Below, one piece after another: positions 53,445-60,876 of a stretch of DNA of 64,000 nucleotides. Each line of letters opens with the position of its first letter. The stretch's first letter is position 1. The stretch is taken from contig JACKQC010000013.1 of the NCBI GenBank assembly GCA_024233085.1, forward strand, positions 62,001 through 126,000. The letters are read 5' to 3'. The position numbers and the translations under genes were made by a program. Under the pieces are notes generated by a model. That model had not been told where the DNA came from. It ran no database searches and was given only the letters and a program-made list of their open reading frames with translations. Source of the stretch: Akkermansiaceae bacterium (GTDB taxonomy: Bacteria; Verrucomicrobiota; Verrucomicrobiia; Verrucomicrobiales; DEV007).

Positions 53445-54377
53445 ATGAAGCGTTTCTTCGACTGGTTCAACAATCTCTATCCCGTCTGGCTCGTGGGGCT
53501 CGCGACGGTGGCCTTCTTCTGGCCATCGACGATGATCTGGTTCGACAAGCCATGGATTTTCTGGTCGCTGGCGGCCTCGATGCTGGGGATGGGGTTGACC
53601 CTCAATCCCTCGGATTTCAAGGCGGTCGCCCGGGTGCCGGGCGCGGTTGTCCTCGGCTTCGGGGCTCAATACACCCTCATGCCGCTGTGCGGCTGGCTGG
53701 TGGCCACGGTGTTGAGACTCGAACCCGGGCTGGCAGTCGGTATCATCCTGGTGGCGAGTTGTCCCGGCGGGATGGCGTCGAACATGATCAGCTACCTGGC
53801 GCGGGCCAATGTGGCGCTTTCGGTGATTTTGACCATGGCCTCCACCGTGATGGCCTTCTTTTTCACGCCGATGTGGACGAGTCTGCTGGCGGGAAACCGG
53901 GTGCCGGTCGATGTGCTGGGCATGTGCCTCTCGGCCCTGCAACTGACGGTCGCTCCGGTGGCGCTGGGGGTATTGATCCGGTGGAAACTGCCCCGAACCG
54001 CCGACCGGATCGGCGCGTGCGGACCCACGGTGGCGGTGCTGGCCTTCACGCTGGTCACCGGCGGCATCGTCGCGGCCAGCGCCGAGGCGATCCGGGCGAG
54101 TTTCTTCAGCCTCGTGCTCGCCGCCGCGATGCTGCATCTCATCGGATTTTTCGTCGGCTATGTGGTGACCAAGGTGTTTCGTTACCCGGAATCGGTGGCC
54201 CGCACCGTCAGCATCGAAGTGGGAATGCAGAATGGGGGACTTGCCGCGGCGCTGGCGAAGCAACATTTCGCCGCCATGCCCCTCGCCGCAGCCGGGGCCG
54301 TGTTCAGCGGTGTGATGCAGAACATTGTCGGCGGTTTCGTGGCCGCCTGGTGGAAGCGGCGAAAGCCTGACGCCTGA
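53445..54377 (+). CDS. Bile acid:sodium symporter (BASS) family transporter
   Basis: A 310-residue membrane protein from the ATG at 53445 (a TTG at 53412 would add eleven residues). It has nine to ten helices; the family marks are GMGLTLNPSDFKAVAR, ASCPGGMASNMISYLARANVALSV (split by the helix-crossing region, with the sodium-site residues) and EVGMQNGGLAAALAKQHF. BASS proteins import bile acids, pantoate, pyruvate, keto acids or other organic anions with sodium. Here it is the first of three tightly coupled genes with a kinase and an aldolase, which suggests import of an anionic sugar derivative. Confidence 0.9.
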   Translation: MKRFFDWFNNLYPVWLVGLATVAFFWPSTMIWFDKPWIFWSLAASMLGMGLTLNPSDFKAVARVPGAVVLGFGAQYTLMPLCGWLVATVLRLEPGLAVGIILVASCPGGMASNMISYLARANVALSVILTMASTVMAFFFTPMWTSLLAGNRVPVDVLGMCLSALQLTVAPVALGVLIRWKLPRTADRIGACGPTVAVLAFTLVTGGIVAASAEAIRASFFSLVLAAAMLHLIGFFVGYVVTKVFRYPESVARTVSIEVGMQNGGLAAALAKQHFAAMPLAAAGAVFSGVMQNIVGGFVAAWWKRRKPDA

Positions 54378-54378
54378 A

Positions 54379-55443
54379 ATGAGCCGGCGGGACATTCACT
54401 ACTGGAAGTGCGACCGGTCGGCGGCGTTCCACGGCACCGCGACGAGGCTGGAGCCCGATCCGGGAATGGAGGACGCTCTGCGGGGGGCGCTGCGGGACCA
54501 CTTCGGGGCGCGTTCGATTGTATTGAAGCCAGGCGTGGGACAGGGAAATCACCTGACGTGGCAGGCCGAAGTCGATGACCTGTCCCTGTTCCTTCGGGTG
54601 GAAAATGGCCCGGAAGAGGACGACCACTTGGCGGTGGAATCGGCCCTGTTGGACCGCGTGCGGGAGATCGGGGTGCCGACGCCGCGTGTCTTCGGTTGCG
54701 ATGCCACGCGGAGCCGGGTGCCCTTTGCCTGGCAGGCGCTGGAGCGGCTGACCGTGCCGGATCTGAACCACTGGCAAAAGGCGGGGCAACTCGAAGTCGC
54801 CAAGGTGGCATTTCAGATTGGAGCGGTCGTGGCGCGGTGGCAGAGCATCGAACCGAAAGGGTTCGGGATTCTCGATGGCGAGCTGGAAGGTTACCGGAGC
54901 AGCTATGCCGACTACTTTTTTCTCCGGCTGAAGGAGCATCTCGATTTTCTAGAAGAGCGGCGGTTTCTCGATCCCGCCGAACGGTCGGAGATCGAGGCTG
55001 TGATTTCGGCGCATGAAGTGCTGCTGGCCTTGGATCGGGGGTGCCTCGTTCACAAGGATCTCGCGCTGTGGAACATGCTTGGCACCGCCGATGAGGTGGA
55101 GGCCTTCATTGACTTCGATGACGCCATCAGTGGAGATCCCACGGACGACTTGTCGCTTCTGGCCTGCTTTCATGATGCGGACTTCCTCGGGCACGCGATC
55201 GACGGCTACCGAAGTGAGAAGGATTTGCCGCAGGAGTTTCGACGGCGATTCTGGCTCCACCTTCTCCGGAACATGATCGTCAAGTCGGTCATCCGGGTGG
55301 GCTCCGGCTATTTCGATCGGGATGACCGGTTTTTTCTGATTGGAAAAGGGGGCGAGGGAGGCGATCTGAAGGCCATGACTTATCGGCGTCTCCGGGCGGC
55401 GGTTCGCGGGTTGCGGGAAGATCTGGAAATCACGGCACTATGA
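54379..55443 (+). CDS. Aminoglycoside-phosphotransferase-fold kinase
   Basis: A 354-residue protein whose ATG comes one base after the transporter stop. The APH-type motifs are a Brenner motif, LVHKDLALWNML (catalytic D in HKDLALWN), and IDFDDAISGDPTDDLSLL (metal-binding DFD). The N-lobe contains PGVGQGNHLTWQAEV, in place of the usual nucleotide-binding loop, and FLRVENGP. Family members phosphorylate aminoglycosides, choline, fructosamine, homoserine or sugars; position between an anion transporter and an aldolase suggests a metabolic sugar-acid kinase rather than resistance. Its last codon overlaps the ATG of the aldolase gene. Confidence 0.82.
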   Translation: MSRRDIHYWKCDRSAAFHGTATRLEPDPGMEDALRGALRDHFGARSIVLKPGVGQGNHLTWQAEVDDLSLFLRVENGPEEDDHLAVESALLDRVREIGVPTPRVFGCDATRSRVPFAWQALERLTVPDLNHWQKAGQLEVAKVAFQIGAVVARWQSIEPKGFGILDGELEGYRSSYADYFFLRLKEHLDFLEERRFLDPAERSEIEAVISAHEVLLALDRGCLVHKDLALWNMLGTADEVEAFIDFDDAISGDPTDDLSLLACFHDADFLGHAIDGYRSEKDLPQEFRRRFWLHLLRNMIVKSVIRVGSGYFDRDDRFFLIGKGGEGGDLKAMTYRRLRAAVRGLREDLEITAL

Positions 55444-56153
55444 AACTGGAATTGGGCACCTGGCTGTCGATCGGCTCACCGGTCATTGCGGAACTCGCCG
55501 CCCTGTGCGGCTTTGACTGGGTGCTGCTCGATCTCGAGCACGGATTCGAGAGCGAAGCGGCCATGCCAAATCAACTGAGAGCCCTGCGAGGAAGGGAAAC
55601 GAAGGGAATCGTCCGCGTTGGTGCGCCCCATCCCGAATGGATCGGCCGGGTCCTCGACTGGGGAGCCGATGGCGTGATGGTCCCCCGAGTGGAAACGCCG
55701 GAGCAGGCCCGCCGAATCGTTTCATCTGCCCACTATGCTCCGAAAGGACGGCGGGGCTATTCGCGGACCGTTCCGGCCTTTGCCTACGGTATGGACCTTG
55801 CCGACCGGGAACCACGAATCCTGGTGCAGATCGAGACGGCCGAGGGCGTTCGGAACGCCAGCGACATTGCGGCGGTGGAGGGCATCGATGTCTTGTTCGT
55901 GGGTCCGGCTGACCTGAACCACGACCTCCAATCCCATCCCGATCAGGCTCCGTGCGATTTTGGTGAGTGCCTTCGACGGGTGGTAACCGCCGCCTCCGAT
56001 CATGGCAAAATGGCTGGAATTCTGGTGCGCGAACCCGAAGCCATCGCAGAAATGGCCGCGCTGGGTTTCAAGCATATTGCGGTGGAACTCGACGTGTCGA
56101 TCTTGCGGAAAGGGTATCAGGCGATTTTGTCTCATCGTCCCGACGAAGCGTGA
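55440..56153 (+). CDS. HpcH/HpaI-type class II aldolase
   Basis: A 237-residue protein. The layout matches HpaI: GTWLSIGSPVIAELAA at the first strand, DWVLLDLEHG (26-35, catalytic H34 with D31), the arginine in IVRVG (R59), GADGVMVPRVET (76-87), IETAEGV with metal ligand E132 (131-137) and FVGPADLNHDL with D158. HpaI aldolases reversibly cleave 4-hydroxy-2-keto acids to pyruvate and an aldehyde and accept many sugar-like acids. Translation is coupled to the upstream kinase (ATGA overlap). Together with the transporter, it forms a compact three-gene unit. A dispersed repeat lies about 85 bases downstream. Confidence 0.9.
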   Translation: MKLELGTWLSIGSPVIAELAALCGFDWVLLDLEHGFESEAAMPNQLRALRGRETKGIVRVGAPHPEWIGRVLDWGADGVMVPRVETPEQARRIVSSAHYAPKGRRGYSRTVPAFAYGMDLADREPRILVQIETAEGVRNASDIAAVEGIDVLFVGPADLNHDLQSHPDQAPCDFGECLRRVVTAASDHGKMAGILVREPEAIAEMAALGFKHIAVELDVSILRKGYQAILSHRPDEA

Positions 56154-56236
56154 TTCCTGAGGGTTCAGGTCGAGGGAGCCTCGCCGCTTGGCCGTCATTG
56201 GAATCAGGTCCCCCGATCACGCGGGCGGTCAGTTTC

Positions 56237-56278
56237 GACTCGACAGGGTAGGGTCGGAGATTCAACCCTGTTGACTCT
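56237..56278. repeat. Dispersed palindromic repeat, copy R10
   Basis: GACTCGACAGGGTAGGGTC followed by TTCAACCCTGTTGACTC, forming an almost complete family hairpin. It lies between the aldolase and the sulfatase genes, 34 bases before the sulfatase start. Confidence 0.88.
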
Positions 56279-56311
56279 CCAGTCACGGAACCCCCATTCC
56301 ATTATTCTCTT

Positions 56312-57769
56312 ATGCGGCATCTCTTTACTCTCATTCTCGCGGCCGGATTGGCCTCTCTCGTCTCGGCGGCGGACAAACCGAATTTCATTGTCATCAATAT
56401 CGATGACCTCGGCTACGCGGACATCGGTCCCTTCGGCTCGACCTTGAATCGGACGCCGAACCTCGACCGAATGGCGGCGGAGGGACGAAAGCTGACGAGC
56501 CACTACGCGGCGCCGGTGTGTTCGCCCTCGCGATCGGCGCTGATGACCGGCTGCTACCCGAAGCGCGTTCTGCCCATCCCCAGTGTGTTGTTTCCCGCTT
56601 CCGAAGTGGGCCTGAATCCCGAGGAGATGACGGTGGCCGAAGTGCTGAAGACTCGGGGCTATGCGACCGGCTGTATCGGCAAGTGGCATCTGGGGGATCA
56701 GCCCGGCATGCTGCCCAACGACCAGGGATTCGACTACTACTACGGCATTCCCTATTCGAATGACATGGGCACGCGGGCCGAGGGATCGAAAAGCAATCCC
56801 GGCGAGGAACCCAAGCAGTCCGCCGCGCCGAAGAATAGTCCCGCCAAAAAGAAAGCGCCGCAGGCCAGTGACGAAACGGGGCTACGGGGAGACACGCAGC
56901 CGCCGCTGCCATTGTTGGAGAACCACACCGTCATCGAGCGGGTGAAACAGAATGGCCAGACTACCATCACGCAGCGATACACGGAAAAGGCGGTCGGCTT
57001 TATCCGGGAACATCGCGAGGGACCGTTCTTTCTCTATCTGCCGCACACGGCGGTCCATTTTCCGCTGTATCCGGGCATGGAGTATCGCGGCAAATCGAAG
57101 AACGGCCTGATCGGCGACTGGGTGGAGGAGGTTGATTGGAGCGTCGGCCAGGTGCTGGATGCAGTCCGGGAACTCGGGCTCTCTGAAAACACGCTGGTGG
57201 TTTTCACCAGTGACAATGGTGGGACGACCCGGAGCGTGAATACGCCGCTCCGGGGAAACAAGGGCAGCACGCTCGAAGGCGGCATTCGCGTCTGCACCAT
57301 CGCGTGGTGGCCGGGGAAAATCCCCGCCGGCACGGCGACGGACGCCATGACGAGCATGATGGATATTCTGCCGACCTTCGCCGGCCTGGCGGGGGCGGAG
57401 GTTCCTTCGGATCGCAAGATCGACGGTGTGGACATCTGGCCGGTGATGACGGGCGAAGCGCGACCCAGAGAGGTGTTTCACTATTTCCGCGGCCTCAAAC
57501 TGGAGGCGGTGCGGAAAGGACCGTGGAAGCTGCACCTGGAGAATGGCGAACTCTACGACTTGGACTCCGACATCGGCGAGGCGACGAACGTGGCCGAGGC
57601 GAATTCCGACCGGGTGAAGGAGCTGCGGTCGCTCGCCGACGGCATGACCGATGACCTGGGCCTGACCGAAGTCGGAAAAGGGTGCCGTCCGATGGGAAGA
57701 TATCCGAATCCGCTGCCTCTGATTTCACACGACGGAACCATTCGTGCCGGATTCGAGCCGAAGCCGTGA
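56312..57769 (+). CDS. Secreted type I sulfatase
   Basis: A 485-residue protein with a signal peptide (1-19). The start of the mature part is KPNFIVINIDDLGYADIG (22-39, D31-D32 as metal ligands), and the formylglycine site is C70 in the CSPSR motif (70-74). GKWHLGDQPGMLPNDQGFDYY, FTSDNGGTTRSVNTPLRGNK and a C-terminal subdomain with YDLDSDIGEATNV are as expected. A low-complexity insertion rich in Ser, Pro and Lys (about 165-190) is unusual. It would remove sulfate groups from the glycan attacked by the upstream sialidase-like enzymes. It lies in the middle of the plus-strand block. Confidence 0.92.
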   Translation: MRHLFTLILAAGLASLVSAADKPNFIVINIDDLGYADIGPFGSTLNRTPNLDRMAAEGRKLTSHYAAPVCSPSRSALMTGCYPKRVLPIPSVLFPASEVGLNPEEMTVAEVLKTRGYATGCIGKWHLGDQPGMLPNDQGFDYYYGIPYSNDMGTRAEGSKSNPGEEPKQSAAPKNSPAKKKAPQASDETGLRGDTQPPLPLLENHTVIERVKQNGQTTITQRYTEKAVGFIREHREGPFFLYLPHTAVHFPLYPGMEYRGKSKNGLIGDWVEEVDWSVGQVLDAVRELGLSENTLVVFTSDNGGTTRSVNTPLRGNKGSTLEGGIRVCTIAWWPGKIPAGTATDAMTSMMDILPTFAGLAGAEVPSDRKIDGVDIWPVMTGEARPREVFHYFRGLKLEAVRKGPWKLHLENGELYDLDSDIGEATNVAEANSDRVKELRSLADGMTDDLGLTEVGKGCRPMGRYPNPLPLISHDGTIRAGFEPKP

Positions 57770-57812
57770 ACTTCAAACACCTTTTCCAACCGGGGAGGGA
57801 TTCCAAAAAGAA

Positions 57813-58889
57813 ATGAAAAGCATTTTAAAACTGGCCAGCTGGATGGCGTTCCTATTCGCGGCGACCTCCGTCACGGGGGCACGGGAAATCGTTTACGTTT
57901 CCGAGAGCGGCGACAATCGCATCGCGATTTTTTCTATGGATGGGGAGACCGGCGAACTGGCTCGGATTGGCGCGTTGGATTTGCCGGGATCGCCGGGCAG
58001 CCTCGATACTCGCGCCGACCACTCACGACTCTACGCGTCGGTGCGATCGACCAAGGAGTTCGCTTCGATCGCGGTTGATCGGGAGACGGGTCTGTTGTCC
58101 GATGCGAAATTTGCGCCTGCCGGGAGCAACTCGACCTATGTCCACGTGGACAAGACCGGGAACTGGCTCTTGAGCGCGTCTTATTCGGACGGGGTGGTCA
58201 GCGTGAGCCGGATCGTCGATGGAGTGGTGAAGGAAAGGCCGGTTTCGATGATGGAGACGGGCATGAAAGCGCACTGCATTCGCACCGACTCGGCAAACCG
58301 CTTCGCGTTCGTGCCGCATGTGATGGATCTGAACAAGGTCGAGCAGATTCGGTTTGACGCTGCCACCGGCAATATCGCGTCGAATGATCCGCCGCATGCC
58401 TCCGGCGCCGAGGGCGCGGGCCCGCGGCATCTGGATTTCCATCCGAACGGCCGCTGGGTATATCTCGTCAATGAACAGGGTCAAAGCGTGAGTCGCTGCG
58501 ACTACGACGCGAAAAAGGGGACCTTGGCCCTTCGCGAAACGGTCACCACCACGCCGCCCGACTGGGACAAGTCGAAGGGAAGTTGCGCGGACATTCACGT
58601 CAGTGCCGACGGGAGGTTCGTGTACGCGTCGAATCGCGGCCACGACAGCTTGGCCGTCTTTGCGATTTCCCCGGACACCGGTGAATTGAAACCGATGGGC
58701 CAGACACCGACCGAGAAAACGCCTCGTTCTTTCGCCCTCGTCGCCGGAGACCACTTTGTGGTGTCGGCCGGACAGGGATCGGACACGCTGATCGTGTATC
58801 GGCGCGACGCGGAAACCGGGGCGCTGACTCCGCTGAAGACCTATCCCTGCGGCAAAAGCCCGGCCTGGGTGATGGGGGTGACATTCTGA
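57813..58889 (+). CDS. Secreted lactonase-family seven-bladed propeller protein
   Basis: A 358-residue protein from the ATG at 57813, which has a GGGGAGGGA ribosome-binding sequence 12 bases upstream, and a signal peptide (about 1-24). The propeller repeats (IVYVSESGDNRIAIF, DRETGLLSD, SRIVDGVV, GPRHLDFHPNGRWVYLVNE, GRFVYASNRGHDSLAVF) match the lactonase/6-phosphogluconolactonase-like family. The segment KAHCIRTDSANRFAFVPHV is where the typical HAHS-like active-site motif sits. It may hydrolyse a sugar lactone outside the cell, consistent with the acidic-sugar theme of the block. An exported form excludes the cytoplasmic pentose-phosphate role. Confidence 0.85.
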   Translation: MKSILKLASWMAFLFAATSVTGAREIVYVSESGDNRIAIFSMDGETGELARIGALDLPGSPGSLDTRADHSRLYASVRSTKEFASIAVDRETGLLSDAKFAPAGSNSTYVHVDKTGNWLLSASYSDGVVSVSRIVDGVVKERPVSMMETGMKAHCIRTDSANRFAFVPHVMDLNKVEQIRFDAATGNIASNDPPHASGAEGAGPRHLDFHPNGRWVYLVNEQGQSVSRCDYDAKKGTLALRETVTTTPPDWDKSKGSCADIHVSADGRFVYASNRGHDSLAVFAISPDTGELKPMGQTPTEKTPRSFALVAGDHFVVSAGQGSDTLIVYRRDAETGALTPLKTYPCGKSPAWVMGVTF

Positions 58890-58900
58890 CGTGCAAATTC

Positions 58901-59242
58901 ATGGACCCGGCGTTGCACTCCAATGATGGAAATGACGGAAAGACGCCGCCGGACGAGATCGGAGAGGCGGTCGAACATCCCATCACCGACGAACTGGATC
59001 TGCATTGTTTCCGCCCAACGGAGATCGGGTCACTCCTGCCGGAGTATTTTCGGGAGTGTCGGCGTCGTGGAATGCTGCGGGTCCGTGTGGTGCACGGCAA
59101 GGGCACGGGAGCGCTTCGGGAGGGAGTTCTGCGGCTGCTGGATCGCTTGCCTGAGGTGCGAGACTATCAGACCGGTGACACCACCGGAGGCGGCTGGGGA
59201 GCGACATGGGTGACCCTCGCACCCTGGAGCGAAAAGGAATAA
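58901..59242 (+). CDS. Smr-domain protein (MutS2 C-terminal-like)
   Basis: A 113-residue protein consisting mainly of one Smr domain, with LDLHCF (32-37, LDLH motif) and VVHGKGTGALR (63-73, HGKG motif). Stand-alone Smr proteins are nucleases acting on branched DNA or RNA, or bind ribosome-collision products. It starts 12 bases after the lactonase stop, the last gene of the plus-strand block, though the functional link is probably only transcriptional. Confidence 0.88.
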   Translation: MDPALHSNDGNDGKTPPDEIGEAVEHPITDELDLHCFRPTEIGSLLPEYFRECRRRGMLRVRVVHGKGTGALREGVLRLLDRLPEVRDYQTGDTTGGGWGATWVTLAPWSEKE

Positions 59243-59379
59243 GTGGAGTCCAGAATTGGGGATCGACCCAAGGACACCGACACCCGGAGGACTGGCATCC
59301 GGAGGGCTGAAACGACGCCGCGAAACCAAAAAAGCGATGCCCCGTTTCGAATGGCAGATCAATCGTGCGAAAATTTTCA

Positions 59380-59445
59380 TAATTTAATAAAAAAATTGAT
59401 AAAAATTGTAAAAATTGGTTGAAAAGTTTCGCAACGGCTATAAAC
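59380..59445 (+). promoter_or_regulatory. AT-rich promoter of the second pilin-like gene
   Basis: TATAAA (59440-59445) with TTGGTT (59416-59421) at an 18-base spacing, preceded by a very AT-rich tract (59377-59415) that could serve as an UP element. The element ATTGTAAAAATT in it also occurs upstream of the other pilin-like gene, but on the opposite strand relative to the gene. Confidence 0.5.
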
Positions 59446-59473
59446 TCCACAATAGATCAACCGAATCGCACAA

Positions 59474-59884
59474 ATGAAAATCAACCTCAACAAATTTCGC
59501 AAAAACGGCGCGCGCGGCATTGGGGCGCTGGACCTTCTGATCGGGTTGGTCGCCGCCTATTTTGTCTTCGCCTTCGTGGCTGGTCGGTTTCAACAGTTCA
59601 AAGCCGATTTCCACGATCATCATGACATGATCTCGCTGGCACAGGAAGTGGTCGATATCGCCGAGGCGGCGGAAATCGCCGGCGTCGATCTGGTGGTGGA
59701 GGGCCAGGTTGAAAAGACCATCGACAAGGTCGCCCGGGGGGGCACCGCCCAATTCGGTCCCTGCCAGGGCCAATACTACGGTTTGCCCGATCTGAGCGAC
59801 GAGGATCGCCGGGCGCTCAAAAACTTTCTTCGCTTCGAATTCGATCGGCTCGCGGTCGTTCGCGAAAATCTCGCGTCCCTCTGA
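59474..59884 (+). CDS. Small pilin-like protein, second copy
   Basis: A 136-residue protein with a basic leader (KINLNKFRKNGARG), one hydrophobic helix (about 18-37) and a soluble tail with AQEVVDIAEAAEIAGVDLVV and a later GQYYGLPDLSDED. The soluble part resembles the small pseudopilin-like proteins I associate with Verrucomicrobiota, which often exist in many scattered copies. The leader ends in a glycine followed by isoleucine, but the classical Glu at +5 is absent. It is solitary, with a strong-looking AT-rich promoter and a short leader. Function is unknown. It is followed by a hairpin that may terminate both this and the convergent gene. Confidence 0.6.
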   Translation: MKINLNKFRKNGARGIGALDLLIGLVAAYFVFAFVAGRFQQFKADFHDHHDMISLAQEVVDIAEAAEIAGVDLVVEGQVEKTIDKVARGGTAQFGPCQGQYYGLPDLSDEDRRALKNFLRFEFDRLAVVRENLASL

Positions 59885-59928
59885 AGGGCGCGTCAAAGCC
59901 CGGAGCGACAACTTTGTGCGGAACGGGG

Positions 59929-59977
59929 CGGCCCGGTGTCCGATTTGGGGGAAACCCCGTCTGGCGCCGGGCCGTTT
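59929..59977. terminator. Structured convergent intergenic hairpin, possible bidirectional terminator
   Basis: CGGCCCGG (59929-59936) pairs with CCGGGCCG (59967-59974), enclosing a GGGG/CCCC mini-hairpin (59947-59958) and followed by only three T on the plus strand. It lies between the convergent pilin-like and secreted-protein genes. Confidence 0.4.
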
Positions 59978-60000
59978 CGGGTTTTCCGAGATGAGGCGTG

Positions 60001-60876
60001 CTACCCTTGTCCGATCACGCGCCTGAAACGCTCCCGCATTTCCTCCGGCGTTCCGAGGGTTAGAAAGACGTCGTATTCGAAATCAAAATCCGGACCGATG
60101 GCCATGCGGCGGATCGGGGCGAGATAGGAACAGGAGCCGGGCGCGCCCATTTTGCCGAAGCGATAGCAGGTCAGGCGTTCGGCCGCTGGGACGCACAGTC
60201 CAATTCCACGACCGGAGGTGGGATCGATCCACGCGGCCCAGTGCTCGGTCATGGCGCGGGTTTCGTTCGGCCATCCGGGCGTTGAGCGGGAGAGGGGAGC
60301 CCCGGTCCACGGCGTTTCGCCGTCGTAGAGAACCAGCGTGTCGAGGGCCGGATCGACAAAACAGGCCGGCAGCTCCTGGTCGTGCTCGGGGTGTGTCTCC
60401 GCGCCCTTGTACCGCATGTGAAAACGGATGCGTATCAAGCGATCCTCGACAAAGACAACTGTCTGCTCGAACTCGACATCGGAAAGGAGGGCGCCACTGG
60501 CCCAGTGTCGCGGGCGGGTCCGGGTATGGAGCCGGTTCGGCCCGCTCTCGTAGGCGAGCAACTCGGATTTTTCTCCCCGCCAGCCGCCCGCCTGAACCGG
60601 ATTCCATCTCCAGGCTTTGCCGTTCCAGTCCGATCCGTCAACGCGTCCATACCAGGATTGCTGGAGATAGCGGCCCTTGTCATAATGATTGAGGAGATTG
60701 GCGGAGCCGCGGCTTTCGGAAAACCAGCCGATGGCGCCGCCCGCCGAGCGGTTCAGCCCGACGCGCAGTTGGCCGTTGTCGAGGAAGACCCACTCCTCCG
60801 GTTGCGGATCGGTCGCGAAAGCGGCGGTCGACACCATCCAGAGCGCCGCGAGCGAAGCCGGAAGACAGCGGATCAT
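60001..60876 (-). CDS. Secreted protein of unknown function, coupled to a sulfatase
   Basis: A 291-residue protein from the ATG at 60876, which overlaps the upstream sulfatase stop codon, with a signal peptide (1-22, ending AFA). The mature part is beta-rich with many Trp and Tyr residues (EEWVFLDNGQLRVGLNRSAGG, IGWFSESRGSANLLNHYD, WNGKAWRWNPVQAG). I do not recognise a family; such proteins look like carbohydrate-processing sandwich domains of the mutarotase or lyase type, but I found no motif. Translational coupling to the sulfatase suggests they act on the same substrate. Confidence 0.7.
   Translation of the reverse strand: MIRCLPASLAALWMVSTAAFATDPQPEEWVFLDNGQLRVGLNRSAGGAIGWFSESRGSANLLNHYDKGRYLQQSWYGRVDGSDWNGKAWRWNPVQAGGWRGEKSELLAYESGPNRLHTRTRPRHWASGALLSDVEFEQTVVFVEDRLIRIRFHMRYKGAETHPEHDQELPACFVDPALDTLVLYDGETPWTGAPLSRSTPGWPNETRAMTEHWAAWIDPTSGRGIGLCVPAAERLTCYRFGKMGAPGSCSYLAPIRRMAIGPDFDFEYDVFLTLGTPEEMRERFRRVIGQG

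Noticed and set aside
54379..55443. Antibiotic-resistance aminoglycoside phosphotransferase
   Set aside because: Position between an anion transporter and an aldolase, with translational coupling, argues for a metabolic kinase; the fold alone does not indicate resistance.
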